Below are positions 20,901 to 30,192 of a stretch of 64,000 nucleotides of DNA, piece by piece. The notes beneath the pieces are model-generated. The model was not told the origin of the DNA. It was given only the letters and a program-made list of their open reading frames with translations, and did not search any database. Position numbers and translations under genes: made by a program. Numbering within the stretch: position 1 is the first letter of the stretch; every line of letters starts with the position of its first letter. Source of the DNA: Chlorops oryzae (lineage: Eukaryota; Arthropoda; Insecta; Diptera; Chloropidae); contig CM035806.1 of the NCBI GenBank assembly GCA_020466095.1, positions 90,886,511 to 90,950,510 on the forward strand, read 5' to 3'.

Positions 20901-21659
20901 AAAAACCGAACAAAAAGGGTAAAGAAAAAGCATTTGCAAGCCAAATGCATGCTTGCACATGGTTAATAATCGAAGTAGAATATTTCCAATAATGCATTGT
21001 CGGGTTTATATATTTTTTTGTGTCTTCTACACTGCAATATTTTGACAAATCAGCACAAAACCTCAACCTTCATTAAAGGGGGGAAGGGGTAGTAGCACGA
21101 AGCACAAGTAATATAAAGAATCATGCCCCGTACAAAGCCTATAGAATAACAAACAAAAATCATTCACTTTACATTTCTCAACTCCAAAATATGTGAAAAG
21201 GAAGTCAGCAAAGTCTAATTAAGAATTGTATAAAAAGCATATGCAAATTTTATTCTTAAAAAAAAAAAGAGATTTAATGAAGTGCTTTGGATTATAAAAA
21301 AAAATATATATATATATTTAAGTCTTTTCATTTACACCTGCTATCCAATTTAAGAATATGATTTATGATTTAGAAACTGTAAAAAAAAAAAAAATATATA
21401 TTAATATCAAACAAAGTTTTCGATCCAATGAAAAAAAAAAAATTTAAATAAAGGAAAACAAATATTAAGCATGGTTTGAAAGAAAATATGAATTGAAACC
21501 CATAAAATATTGAATACCTAGTAATTCCATTAAGAAAAAAATTTTTAAGTAAAATATTGTCAATAGCGAAATGTTTAAAAACAATTTGAGCAAACATTAT
21601 AATAGTTTAAGGTAGAAAGTACAATTCTAAATCTTCTTCAAATCACTGAGATCCTACAC
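20901..21659. other. AT-rich stretch without recognisable gene
   Basis: It holds A and T homopolymers and a short TATATA run near 21305-21318. No conserved reading frame, repeat pair or RNA gene was recognised. Confidence 0.5.
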
Positions 21660-21868
21660 CGGAACAACAACAATCAAGACCCAACAACATTTACGGCATC
21701 AGCAACTATCAGCGCAAGCAAGCACAACAACAAGCGAATGATACAATAAGTTCGCCTATTGCAACAACAACAACAATCAAGACACAACAACATTTACGGC
21801 ATCAGCAACTATCAGCGCAAGCAAGCACAACAACAGGCGAATGATACAATAAGTTCGCCTATTGCAAC
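21660..21868 (+). repeat. Two tandem copies of a 103-bp CAACAA-rich unit
   Basis: The block from ACAACATTTACGGCATCAGC to GTTCGCCTATTGCAAC occurs twice with an offset of 103 bases and very few differences. It lies just upstream of a candidate polypurine tract and LTR. CAA-rich 3' regions are common in gypsy elements of the mdg1/412 type, so this may be the 3' end of such an element. Confidence 0.75.
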
Positions 21869-21982
21869 CACAGCAACAGGGTCAAGTACACCAGCACCAA
21901 CACCAGCACTATCAAAAGCAATATCAGACAACAACAGGGTAGCCACAACGATTTTTTAAATAGTCACGATGCTCGTGACTTG

Positions 21983-22942
21983 CGAGGAGGGGAGGGATGT
22001 TGTGAGTCAGAAAACGTCACGACATACGCTAACGTAACACTGCCAGCACTAGCGTCAACGGCACGCTATCAGCGCTAAGCCAAAAGCAGTGCAATAAATA
22101 ATGCAGCATAAACAAATGCAACGGCACCACTTCAACTCGACACCTAACACCTCCAACAACAACAGCACGAGCGAGCATGAAATCGAACGCCTCAACAAAA
22201 CAACAGAAAGAGACACTGTTACCGGAGACGGCAACAACAACAACAGAGTCTTGTAATGACAAACAGACCGCCGATATCAATGTCAACCGAGAATCGATCG
22301 TTCAAGGCCATCGATCGAAAGGGAAAGCAGGCAGACGAAAAGCGAAAGAACACGAGCCGCCGAGTCAGCATGTGGACCACACACAAACAAGGGATGTTTG
22401 CGGCATGCGTTTGCTTGTTCGTATTGCATTTCGTTTTGTACGTCTTTTGTGTGTGCACTTGGCTTGCATTAAACCGTACATATGTCGAATGGGTGATCGG
22501 CATATTTAGCTGATTGTAAATATATGGCACGACGATTAAATAGAAGACAACGGCACTTATGCAATCGCCGAAAAAGCCGAAATGCAGAATAGACGGTGAC
22601 CAAGGGACGCTTGCAGGGAGGTTAGCTGAAGAAGAAACCTATGACGCTAGCAACTATCGATATTGCGAAAGGAGCAATATTTAACTATAAAAGCAAAGTA
22701 CGATGGAGAAAAAGGGACTTATCATCGATTGGCACTCCGAGTATTAAGAGGATCTCAACTTTGGCGCACCTACTTACGAGCCAGGACGACAAAGTGTGGA
22801 TCTCAGAGTAAGCTAGGGAATTAGGGCAGTACAGTAAGCTAGAATAGAACGTTTGAAAAAGACTTTAATAAATGAACAATTATTACAACGAGAAAAGGAG
22901 TGTTTTATTTGGCAAAAAACTGAATCCTTGTTGGCGCTTACA
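21983..22942 (+). mobile_element. Probable 3' end of an LTR retrotransposon: polypurine tract and LTR
   Basis: The purine tract GAGGAGGGGAGGGA (21984-21997) is followed at 21998 by TGTTGTGAGTC, a standard LTR start. Downstream there are AATAAA-type signals (near 22096 and 22867). The right end is tentatively at GCGCTTACA (22942), where sequence turns abruptly into a BEL gag fragment. Only one LTR is present, so the boundary is inferred from that junction. The retrotransposon family is not identified. Confidence 0.55.
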
Positions 22943-23242
22943 GAGGTCCTTTCTCCCCAGCAGACACGCAACAATATCCTTCAGCTGCTCTCGAGCACTA
23001 ACATGGAGATCGCAACATTCATTATAAGTAACTAGAGCACTGGCGGCAACCCCAGCAGTCCATTCGTCATGTGCGAGAGCGCGCCTGTAAGTCTCTTGAA
23101 CACGTTGCCAACAAGAGTCAGTTTCCTCAATTTTAACTTCGATGAGCGACTCAGTTTAATTCAAGGGATTGGAGCGCATAATAACATCGCAGTAGCTCTT
23201 AAGCTGCTCCACCGCGTCATTGAATTGTAAATTGAAAGCCAT
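22943..23242 (-). pseudogene. gag: BEL/Pao Gag N-terminal fragment (BEL-2)
   Basis: Read on the minus strand from the Met at 23242 (MAFNLQFNDAVEQL), the sequence parallels the BEL-1 Gag start. It shares KIEE..., WQRVQETYRRAL and YNECCDLH, matching KIEQ..., WNEVRQTYRAAV and YHECRDLQ in BEL-1. One in-frame TAA lies near 23158. The fragment ends at the junction with the LTR-like block at 22942. The 23243-23480 stretch upstream is probably its leader. No second LTR was found. Confidence 0.75.
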
Positions 23243-23480
23243 TTTGGAAGCGAACATGAAACGGTACCACAGAGCTCAAGCAACGCGATTCCGGAGTGAA
23301 AAAACGGAAAAATATTTAATAATATTTCAGCAAAATTAACGAATATACTCGCCACGCTTGAATTTAATTTTAATAATCGCAAAATTATCGATGGCAATCT
23401 GGATGTACTAGGCTCTGTCGGTTGCGGAAGAGACCGGTCGTAGGGCAAGGTGATGATCGATGTCGTCTGAGCACCTTCAG

Positions 23481-23744
23481 TTAGCCGTGATAAAGAAATA
23501 AACAAACTGGAGAAAATATATGCAACCGTGGCAGCGAATCCTCAATGATTTCTGCGCTAAAAATATTACTCCTTTGATAAGTTCCAATAAAATTCGTTTG
23601 CCAAATTTTTTTTTTAACTCTCACAGCCCTTACAATAGGATGCTGTTCCCCTTCCGCTAGCTGATTAATAGGGATACTTTCCTTTTTATTAAGTCTTTTG
23701 AAGTCCTTAATAGCATTTAGAGCTCTCTGACTTTGATCCGTCAT
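23481..23744 (-). CDS. Small ORF resembling conserved orphan proteins of arthropod mobile elements
   Basis: An 87-residue frame opening MTDQSQRALNAIKDFKRL and followed by HPIVRAVRVKKKIW. The layout, a short helix followed by a beta-rich PIVRA-K-V-K segment, recalls small orphan proteins seen near large arthropod transposons. That is a memory of a pattern, not a demonstrated homology. The C-terminal third looks unrelated and the frame may be truncated there. Confidence 0.3.
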   Translation of the reverse strand: MTDQSQRALNAIKDFKRLNKKESIPINQLAEGEQHPIVRAVRVKKKIWQTNFIGTYQRSNIFSAEIIEDSLPRLHIFSPVCLFLYHG

Positions 23745-23950
23745 ATTTATCTACAAAAATATAAGGATATTATTAATTTAATTGAAAATAATTTTTTTTC
23801 CCTTACCTTTTTTGTGTTTTTGTGCGTCGCAAGATTACTACTATATCAATATCTGTTTGACTTCACTTGTAAGACTGAAAGCGTCAATAGAACAAATTTT
23901 ATTTTTATACCTTCACACTTTCCTCAAACTTCCACACAGTTTCTCATATC

Positions 23951-24420
23951 CCCCTGATTGAGCTGAACTTAAACTTGAAAAATTTTTAAATAAACATCCA
24001 ATGAGGCAAGCTTCAACTTGTTCTGGCTAAAAAATCATGCCTTTTCTTCATCTCAATGATTTCAGTAGCGATAAGTCAACTCCAGCTCTAACCCAACGTT
24101 TACATATTGAACTAATTGTACTATATATGCTTTCCTACCAACCAGTTTCTCACCCACACCATACTCACACATATATGTACTCATTTTTCAAAACATTCAA
24201 TCCCAAATATATTCCCCTGATTGAACTGAACTTGAACTTGAAAAATTTTTGAATAAACATCCAATAAGGCAAGCTTCAACTTGTTCTCGCTAAAAAATCA
24301 TGCCTTACCCTCATCTCAATGACTTCAGTAGCGATAAGTCAACTCCAGCTCTAGCCCAATGTTTACATATTGAACTAATTGAACTATATATGCTCTCCTT
24401 CCGCACAGTTTCTCACCCCT
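23951..24420 (+). repeat. Tandem duplication with 263-bp period
   Basis: The block starting CCCCTGATTGAGCTGAACTT at 23951 recurs from 24214 (CCCCTGATTGAACTGAACTT) with about 90% identity, through CAAGCTTCAACTTGTTCT, GATAAGTCAACTCCAGCTCT and CAGTTTCTCACCC. A partial third unit (CACACAGTTTCTCATAT) precedes the first. Mariner-2 inserted ~35 bases past the end of the second unit. Confidence 0.85.
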
Positions 24421-24457
24421 CACCTTTTCAATGAGGCTCAATGCGAACCTCCTCATA

Positions 24458-25739
24458 TTAGGTGTAGTAAAAAGAAATCCATTATTTTTCCAATAGATGG
24501 CGTTATTTATCTGCATCTCGCGTTGTATAAGTCCGATCGTGTTCCGCTAGGAGGCATTAGAAAGATGACAGTTCCTACTAAAAAAGCTTTTTTGACACTT
24601 TTTTGATTGATGGATTCAGTTTTGTTTGAGAGCTTGTCAAAGATGGACATCAGCAAAGAGAAAATTCGCTACATTTTACAGTTTTTCTTCGATAAGGGAG
24701 AAAACGCAAGCCAGGCGGCTGAAAATGTGAATAGCGTTTATGGACCTAATACTGTAACAGCCAATCATGCGCAATTTTGGTTTCGTTGATTCCGTTCCGG
24801 TAACTTCGATGTCAAGGATGCACCACGCACTGGAAGGCCAATTGTCGAAAATGTCGATAAAATCATGGAAATTATCGAGTCCGACCGTCATGTTAGCACT
24901 GTTTCGATTGCAAAAGAGCTAAAGATTGCACAAAAAACCGTTTGGAACCATTTGAATAAGGCTGGATACACAAAGAAGCTCGATGTATGGGTGCCACACG
25001 AGTTAACGCAAAAAAACTTCATAGACCGAATTTCCATCTGCGAATCGCTGCTGAACCGCAACAAAATCGACCCATTTCTGAAGCGGTTGGTGACTGGTGA
25101 TGAAAAGTGGGTCACTTACGACAACGTCAAGCGAAAACGGTCGTGGTCGAAACACGGTGAACCAACGGAAACGGTGGCCAAGCCAGGATTGACGGCCAGG
25201 AAGGTTTTGCTGTGTGTTTGGTGGGATTGGCAGGGAATTATCTACTATGAGCTGCTCCCATACGGCAAAACTCTTAACTTGGAACTCTACTGTCAACAAT
25301 TGGACCGTCTGAAGGAAGCAATCGCCCATAAGCGGCCAGCTTTGGCCAATAGGAGAGGAATTGTGTTCCATCAGGACAACGCCAGGCCACACACATCGAT
25401 AGTGACTCGCCAGAAGCTCCGGGAGTTTGGTTGGGAGGTTCTTCTGCATCCACCTTATAGTCCGGACCTGGCACCAAGTGATTACCATCTGTTCCTGTCC
25501 ATGGCGAACAATTTTGCTGGTGAAACATTCGCTTCAAGAGAGGCTTATGAAATTCGACTGTCTCAATTTTTTGCTAATAGGAACGAGGGCTTCTATGAGA
25601 GAGGCATAATGCCTTTAAAATGGCAACAAGTTATCGAACAAAACGGCGCATATTTGACCTAAATCGGGTCATTCTAACTATCTTAAATAAAGCCCTCAAT
25701 TTAATGCAAAAATAATGGATTTCTTTTTACTACACCTAA
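24458..25739 (+). mobile_element. mariner element, copy 2 (mariner-2)
   Basis: 1282 bp with the same inverted repeats as mariner-1 (starting TTAGGTGTAGTAAAAAG) and TA target duplications at 24456-24457 and 25740-25741. It is about 98% identical to copy 1 by eye. It inserted at an unrelated site, so the two are independent insertions of one family. Confidence 0.97.
24610..25662 (+). pseudogene. mariner-2 transposase with a single nonsense codon
   Basis: The ATG at 24610-24612 (MDSVLFESL) is intact here, unlike in copy 1. The frame is open throughout except for TGA at 24787-24789, where copy 1 has CGA (Arg) within the DNA-binding half. Downstream it continues in the same frame through WVPHELTQKNF, TGDEKW, HQDNARPH and LAPSDYHLF to the stop at 25660. 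Compared with copy 1 it lacks six bases (two codons) in the RGIM-PLKW region near 25611. The C-to-T change plus the small deletion are the only obvious disabling differences. Confidence 0.96.
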
Positions 25740-25741
25740 TA

Positions 25742-25985
25742 TAAACCTCCAAAAATTTCCAAAGACCTAAATGTGTGTCATCTCATACAAACTTCCTAAA
25801 TTTCCAAAGACCTAAATGTGTGTCATCTCATACAAACCAACCAAAATTTTCTAGGATTTAAATGTGCGTCTTTTCATACAAACCAACCAAAATTTTCTAG
25901 GACTTAAATGTGCGTCTTTTCATACAAACCAACCAAAATTTTCTAGGACTTCAATGTGCGTCTTTTTCCGATTTTCCATACAAAA
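25742..25985 (+). repeat. Tandem array, 45-46 bp period, about five units
   Basis: CATACAAAC recurs at 25784, 25829, 25875 and 25921 with a degenerate further copy at 25977. Each unit contains the block CCAAAATTTTCTAGGACTTA or a variant and GTGCGTCTTTT. The array abuts the right end of mariner-2. Confidence 0.85.
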
Positions 25986-26179
25986 AAAAATTGCACACGC
26001 AGAAAGAACATATCCTTTTACTCAATTTGACTGACTAAAAGGTCTAACCTAACTCTGAGACATATCCTTATGATGATTTGCATTTAAAATTTGTCTCGCG
26101 ATCGATATGCTCTCCTATATGATATGTAAACAAGATTTCAACAGAGCTACTACATGATTGATCCACAGCCACTTTTATC

Positions 26180-26395
26180 GCGAGAGAGCTTTAAGAATAA
26201 TCCAATAATCGTCATTGAAACATCGCATCAAAATGAACGTATTAAGACTGGTGCTCTTGATATTCGTATAGTGTTTAAAACAAGTTAAGACGTTAAAGTA
26301 AACACTTCTGCATACTGTGTTCAAATACACGATCGATTTTTTTCCTATAAACCAACGACTGGTGGCATTGTAAAGCATATGTAATATAAATCATA
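26180..26395 (+). pseudogene. Degenerate fragment, possibly a Polinton-like structural gene
   Basis: One frame reads VIETSHQNERIKTGALDIRI and, after one stop, NTSAYCVQIHDRFFSYKPTTGG. The beta-rich IET-x-R-I and AYC-x-x-x-D pattern is one I associate with orphan proteins in arthropod Polinton-like clusters. It lies next to other such genes. The function is not known and the frame is broken. Confidence 0.3.
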
Positions 26396-26501
26396 AGTTT
26401 ACATAGATAATTATTTAGTTCATTCTAAGACTTTGAATGAAAAGGATCGTTGTCATCATCGTCGTCGTCGTTTAAAACATCATGCAGAGATATTTTAAAC
26501 A

Positions 26502-27054
26502 ATGCTAAAATTTGCTGTTTTCGATTGTCAAGGATTTCAAAGCATAAATAGCCAGTTTATTTTCAAGGAAGTAGCTTTTTGCTTCAATGAAAAGAATTAT
26601 ATTCATTTTCTTATAAATTCACAATTTAGTTTTCGACTATTAGATGATAATGAAAAAAAATCTGTTTTTTTGGCTACAAAACTATTATCATATGCTGGAT
26701 CGGGACTCTGGTGTCTTCACTTTAGGTGAGGTGAAAAAATATTTCAAATTTCTTCTCAAGGTTTATCAAATCTATGTTAAAGGCGAGTAAAAAGCATTGT
26801 GGGCGAAGGAACTGCTACAGGATTGTCTTATTTCTGAAATAAGAGAAATTGATTGTACTCATTCGTTGAAAGAAATAAATCGTTCATACAATTTTGATGC
26901 AGAAGTAAAATGCTATTATCATTCTAAGGAGAAGAGTAGAAAAAATAAGAAATATGCCTGTGCACTAAGAAACTCTATTGCTTTAACAAAATATATTAAT
27001 GATCAATCAACAATGTCCACATGGCCATCATCGATATCGTGGACTAGTGTATAA
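26502..27054 (+). pseudogene. Broken conserved orphan gene of the Polinton-like cluster
   Basis: It opens MLKFAVFDCQGFQSINSQFI (26502), then stops or shifts near 26727. It continues in a second frame through KGE*KALWAKELLQDC, with a TAA near 26788, to 27054. Proteins with this layout (FDIQGF at the start, a KGEEK-x-W segment and a late Cys-rich CAL-N-x-x-LTKYI segment) occur in arthropod mobile DNA. I cannot name the function; a nuclease-like fold is one guess. It is convergent with the minus-strand capsid-type genes. Confidence 0.35.
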
Positions 27055-27146
27055 ATTTAATATTCTGTACACCCTCTACAAAAAATTTTTAAAAATAAAA
27101 CTTATATGCACACATTTCACTTTCGTTATTGTTTTTGTTTTATTCT

Positions 27147-27981
27147 TTACGAACATATCCCTCCTACTAAATTGCAAGCAGTAAATTTTTCATCATTCTC
27201 AAATGCAACAAGAATATAGCGAGGGCGCTCAATTTGTGTTCCAACTTTTATATTCCATGTATGATTTTGACCTTTTAGAAGCTCTGGATAAAGATGTGAT
27301 TCCCATGTTCCAAATGCAATGGGTAGAGGAGTATCATCTTTGATAGTGGTATAGATTTTAAGTTTTGCTTCATCGGATAACTGAATGTGTGGAACTTTCC
27401 ATGATACATTCTGCAACTGTAAGTTGAAGGCCTGAGTTTTTTCAACCGCATCTGTGGTAAAGAAAGCCTTACTATCCGATCTAGAGCGCAATAAGATAAG
27501 CTCATGTTTAGAATTTATTATTATTTTATTAAAGTCTTCGGCAAAACCCATAACCATTTTAAGTGGGACACAAAAATTGAAATGTCCACTAGCTGGTTGA
27601 ATTTTTTCGTCTAGCGTCCAACCAGCGTTTTCCAACATTGTGCTGGCATTAATGTTCAAGATTTTTAATTTTAGTGGTTTGACCTAAGCATCGTGTTCGA
27701 TCAATTTCAATGCTATTCAACTCATAACGTATTTCCTCGAATAAATGTGCAACAGCATTATTTCGAAATTTAACTCCTTTTGGTACTGCTCTCGCTTCTT
27801 CAATTGTAATTAAGCCTTCAATGTACAAAAAGCTTTCATGGGGCAGAATGTAAACATCTTGATTTTGAATTGCAATACGTATTTCATCATTGTTACCAAA
27901 AGATTGTAAATATGGTTGATATGTATGATATTCCTTCTTTGTAATGGCATCATAGAAGACAGGCTGTGCCTTTATTTTCAA
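27147..27981 (-). pseudogene. Polinton-like structural protein, likely capsid type, frameshifted
   Basis: The N-terminal frame 27981-27649 reads MKIKAQPVFYDAITKKEYHT, then NQDVYILPHESFLYIEG and EIRYELNSIEIDRTR. A frameshift near 27655 leads to the second frame 27659-27147, with NAGWTLDEKI, HFNFCVPLKMVMGF, KHELILLRS, FGTWESHLYP and KVGTQIERPRYILVAF. In intact relatives these form one protein rich in beta strands. I take it to be the jelly-roll capsid of a Polinton/Maverick-like element. That function is inferred from context (integrase and protein-primed polymerase nearby), not from a motif. The C-terminus is cut at 27147. Confidence 0.6.
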
Positions 27982-28219
27982 TATCTGAATATGTTTGAAT
28001 TGTTTTATTAGTCTTCAATATATATCCTAATGATTGTAAAAAGTTTTTATTTTCAACGCTGAGGAATTTTTTGTGTTTAAATGATTTTCTTAATTTTCGT
28101 TTAGCCACAGCAGCAGCAGCAGTAACAGTTGATGTGTAACGTTTAAGAGCTGTAATCAAACTGGCAGAAGGATCGTCTTTTGCAATATATTTATTATATA
28201 TAATCATAGTTTTATCCAA
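27950..28219 (-). CDS. Small lysine-rich ORF in the Polinton-like cluster
   Basis: 89 residues. It has a basic middle (AVAKRKLRKSFKHKKF) and a VENKNFLQSLGY motif, a short ENKxFLxSLG signature I have seen in the small gene between the two beta-rich genes of such clusters. It overlaps the downstream gene by 32 bases and the upstream gene by 8, consistent with compact virus-like gene packing. The role is unknown. Confidence 0.45.
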   Translation of the reverse strand: MDKTMIIYNKYIAKDDPSASLITALKRYTSTVTAAAAVAKRKLRKSFKHKKFLSVENKNFLQSLGYILKTNKTIQTYSDIENKGTACLL

Positions 28220-28736
28220 AAGGTTTCAAGTGCAAGCGTAATGTTATCGTCTCTCCTCGAAAATTTATTAATGTGCCGTTTTCGTTGACAAGACTTACTT
28301 CGATTGAACTTATCTCTTTGACGGTCACAGGTAAAAAGATCACATTGTTTGGAGTTATGTCTATTTTATATCCAGGCTCAACATTTATAGAGAACTCGTG
28401 TAAGGTGTGTGCCGGTACACTATTTAAATACGAGCCTACCACAATATTGCACTTAATACGAACAAGTTTTCGTTTCGAAAATCCTAATAATGATCCGATG
28501 CTTTGCTCTTTATCACAGAAAATTGTGTCGTGTGAAGAAAAAGCTTTTATTGTATTATTATTTGCATATATTTCTAGTGAAGCACCAGGAGTATGTCTTT
28601 CAAGAGTTTCATACTCTTCGATAATATATTTCGCAATGTCATCAAATTCATATGAACCAATAGGAAGCACAATTTTTTCATCACTAATTTGAAAAATATT
28701 ATTGGTTTCTTCAACATGCGGCACTGAGAAAATCAA
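28212..28736 (-). CDS. Polinton-like minor structural protein (candidate), intact frame
   Basis: 174 residues without interruption, starting MIFSVPHVEETNNIF. Motifs are LPIGSYEFDDIAKYI, SIGSLLGF, NIVVGSYLNSVPAHTLHEF, PNNVIFLPVTVKEI and FRGETITLRLH. The order and the GSYE-x-x-DI and HT-x-HEF signatures match a conserved arthropod element protein that accompanies the capsid-type gene. A penton or minor-capsid role is plausible but not shown. It is the best preserved gene of the cluster and the first in its minus-strand run. Confidence 0.55.
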   Translation of the reverse strand: MIFSVPHVEETNNIFQISDEKIVLPIGSYEFDDIAKYIIEEYETLERHTPGASLEIYANNNTIKAFSSHDTIFCDKEQSIGSLLGFSKRKLVRIKCNIVVGSYLNSVPAHTLHEFSINVEPGYKIDITPNNVIFLPVTVKEISSIEVSLVNENGTLINFRGETITLRLHLKPFG

Positions 28737-28882
28737 TCAGCCCACAAACATAGTCTCGGTTAAGCTCTATGGGAGGAAAATGGTTTGCCGTGAGAATTGA
28801 TGAATTTCAACTCAAAGTTAATGTTCTTGAAATCTTGAATAAGAAAATTAAACCGAACCAATTAAGAAAATTAAACTTCTCT

Positions 28883-29302
28883 TTATAGTATATCGTCTTT
28901 ATTAATCCATGAGTTGTGATGAGATGAAAATAGCAGCCACTTTACATACACTTTATTATCTCGTTTCTTAATAACTTTTTCTACTAAATATGTATGAGGA
29001 TAACGTGATTTTAACAGATCTTACTTATAGAAAGCACCTTTGACAATATTACCCTGATAGTCCTCTAGTGTGTAGGTTTATGGATTGGTATTTTGAATTT
29101 TGTTTATTTTAAAGATTTCCGTTGTCCAATTGGGGGTGTAACCCTTCTCAAACATATGTTTATATTTGCTTATTCGTACCAAATCGTTCACATGAAATAT
29201 TTGTTTATCGTAGATTTTAAGACGATTGTTAGCTGTTTGTAAAATTAATGCTTCATTCGAAGAATCAACATCATTTGATGAAATTTTTAGAGTTCTATGC
29301 AC
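28883..29302 (-). pseudogene. Polinton-like integrase C-terminus with chromodomain
   Basis: The minus-strand frame begins around 29302 and contains NDLVRISKYKHMFEKGYTPN and WTTEIFKI, the small beta-barrel that follows the integrase core. After a TAA at 29078-29080 the same frame reads TYTLEDYQG. After another TAA near 28999 it reads YLVEKVIKKRDNKVYVKWL and HNSWINKDDIL, a chromodomain. It ends at 28883. Chromodomain integrases are typical of Polintons and some gypsy elements. The clustered capsid-type genes and polymerase B favour Polinton. The catalytic core is absent, replaced by the 165-bp repeat array. Confidence 0.75.
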
Positions 29303-29312
29303 TATGCACTTT

Positions 29313-29602
29313 GCGCCCCTATTTGAATTAGGAGCTCACCCCCAAATCCGACTTAGCTATTCTTCGCATTACCACATAGTAAAAAGACTATGAAAAAATT
29401 TTTTATAAACAAGATATGACTGAAAACATTTGTTGCTCAACGACTTTAGCGAGATTCTGCAAAAAAAATTATATTTGCGCCCCTATTTCAATTAGGAGCC
29501 CACCCTAAAATCCGACTAAGCTATTCTCCGAATTACTACATAAAAAAAGACTATGAAAAAATTTGTTATAAACAAAATATGACTGAAAACATTTGTTGCT
29601 CA
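29313..29602 (+). repeat. 165-bp tandem repeat, units 1 and 2 (unit 2 split by hAT-1)
   Basis: GCGCCCCTATTT begins units at 29313 and 29477 and again at 33225. Unit 2 stops at GTTGCTCA (29595-29602) and resumes at 33178 after hAT-1. Its two parts (126 + 39 bases, counting the duplicated site once) add up to 165, matching the spacing of unit 1. Confidence 0.9.
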
Positions 29603-29619
29603 AAGGGACCATAACTGTT

Positions 29620-30050
29620 ATAAGTTATATTTTAAAAATTACAATTTAAGTGTTATTTTAAGAGTTTTATTATTTTAATCAAAAGTTAACATTTATTTTT
29701 TGAGTTTTATTTTTTACTCAGAAGATAAAACTTATTCTTAGAGTTTTATTTTTTGATCAGGATATAACAATTAATTTTTGACTTTTATTTTTTACTCAGA
29801 AGATAAAACTTATTCTTAGAGTTTTATTTTTTGATCAGGATATAACAATTAATTTTTGACTTTTGTTTTTTACTCAGAAGATAAAACTCATTCTAAGAGT
29901 TTTAATTGTTACTCAGAAAATAAAAATTGCTTTTATAGATTTATTTTTTGCTTAGAAGATAAAATTTTTTTTTAGAGTTTTATTTTTTACTCAAAAAATA
30001 AAAATTAGTTTTTGAGTTATTTTTTTTTACTAAGAAAAATAAAAATTCTG
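29620..30050 (+). repeat. hAT-1 left subterminal repeat array
   Basis: Blocks of TTTTTACTCAGAAGATAAAA and GAGTTTTATTTTTTGATCAGG recur at ~55-75 bp spacing. The reverse complement of the same blocks occupies 32830-33165. Subterminal repeats in hAT elements are binding sites for the transposase. That role is inferred here. Confidence 0.85.
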
Positions 30051-30192
30051 TCATATATTACCACTTTAATCCAGATAAGGCCTGATGCTATGTATAGCTA
30101 ATAGCGTGCTATGACTTATCATTTTACAAGTTTTTAGCCTTCCAAAAATATTGCTATTTTGCGGGCTCAGTATTTTTCCTTTGATAAATAAA

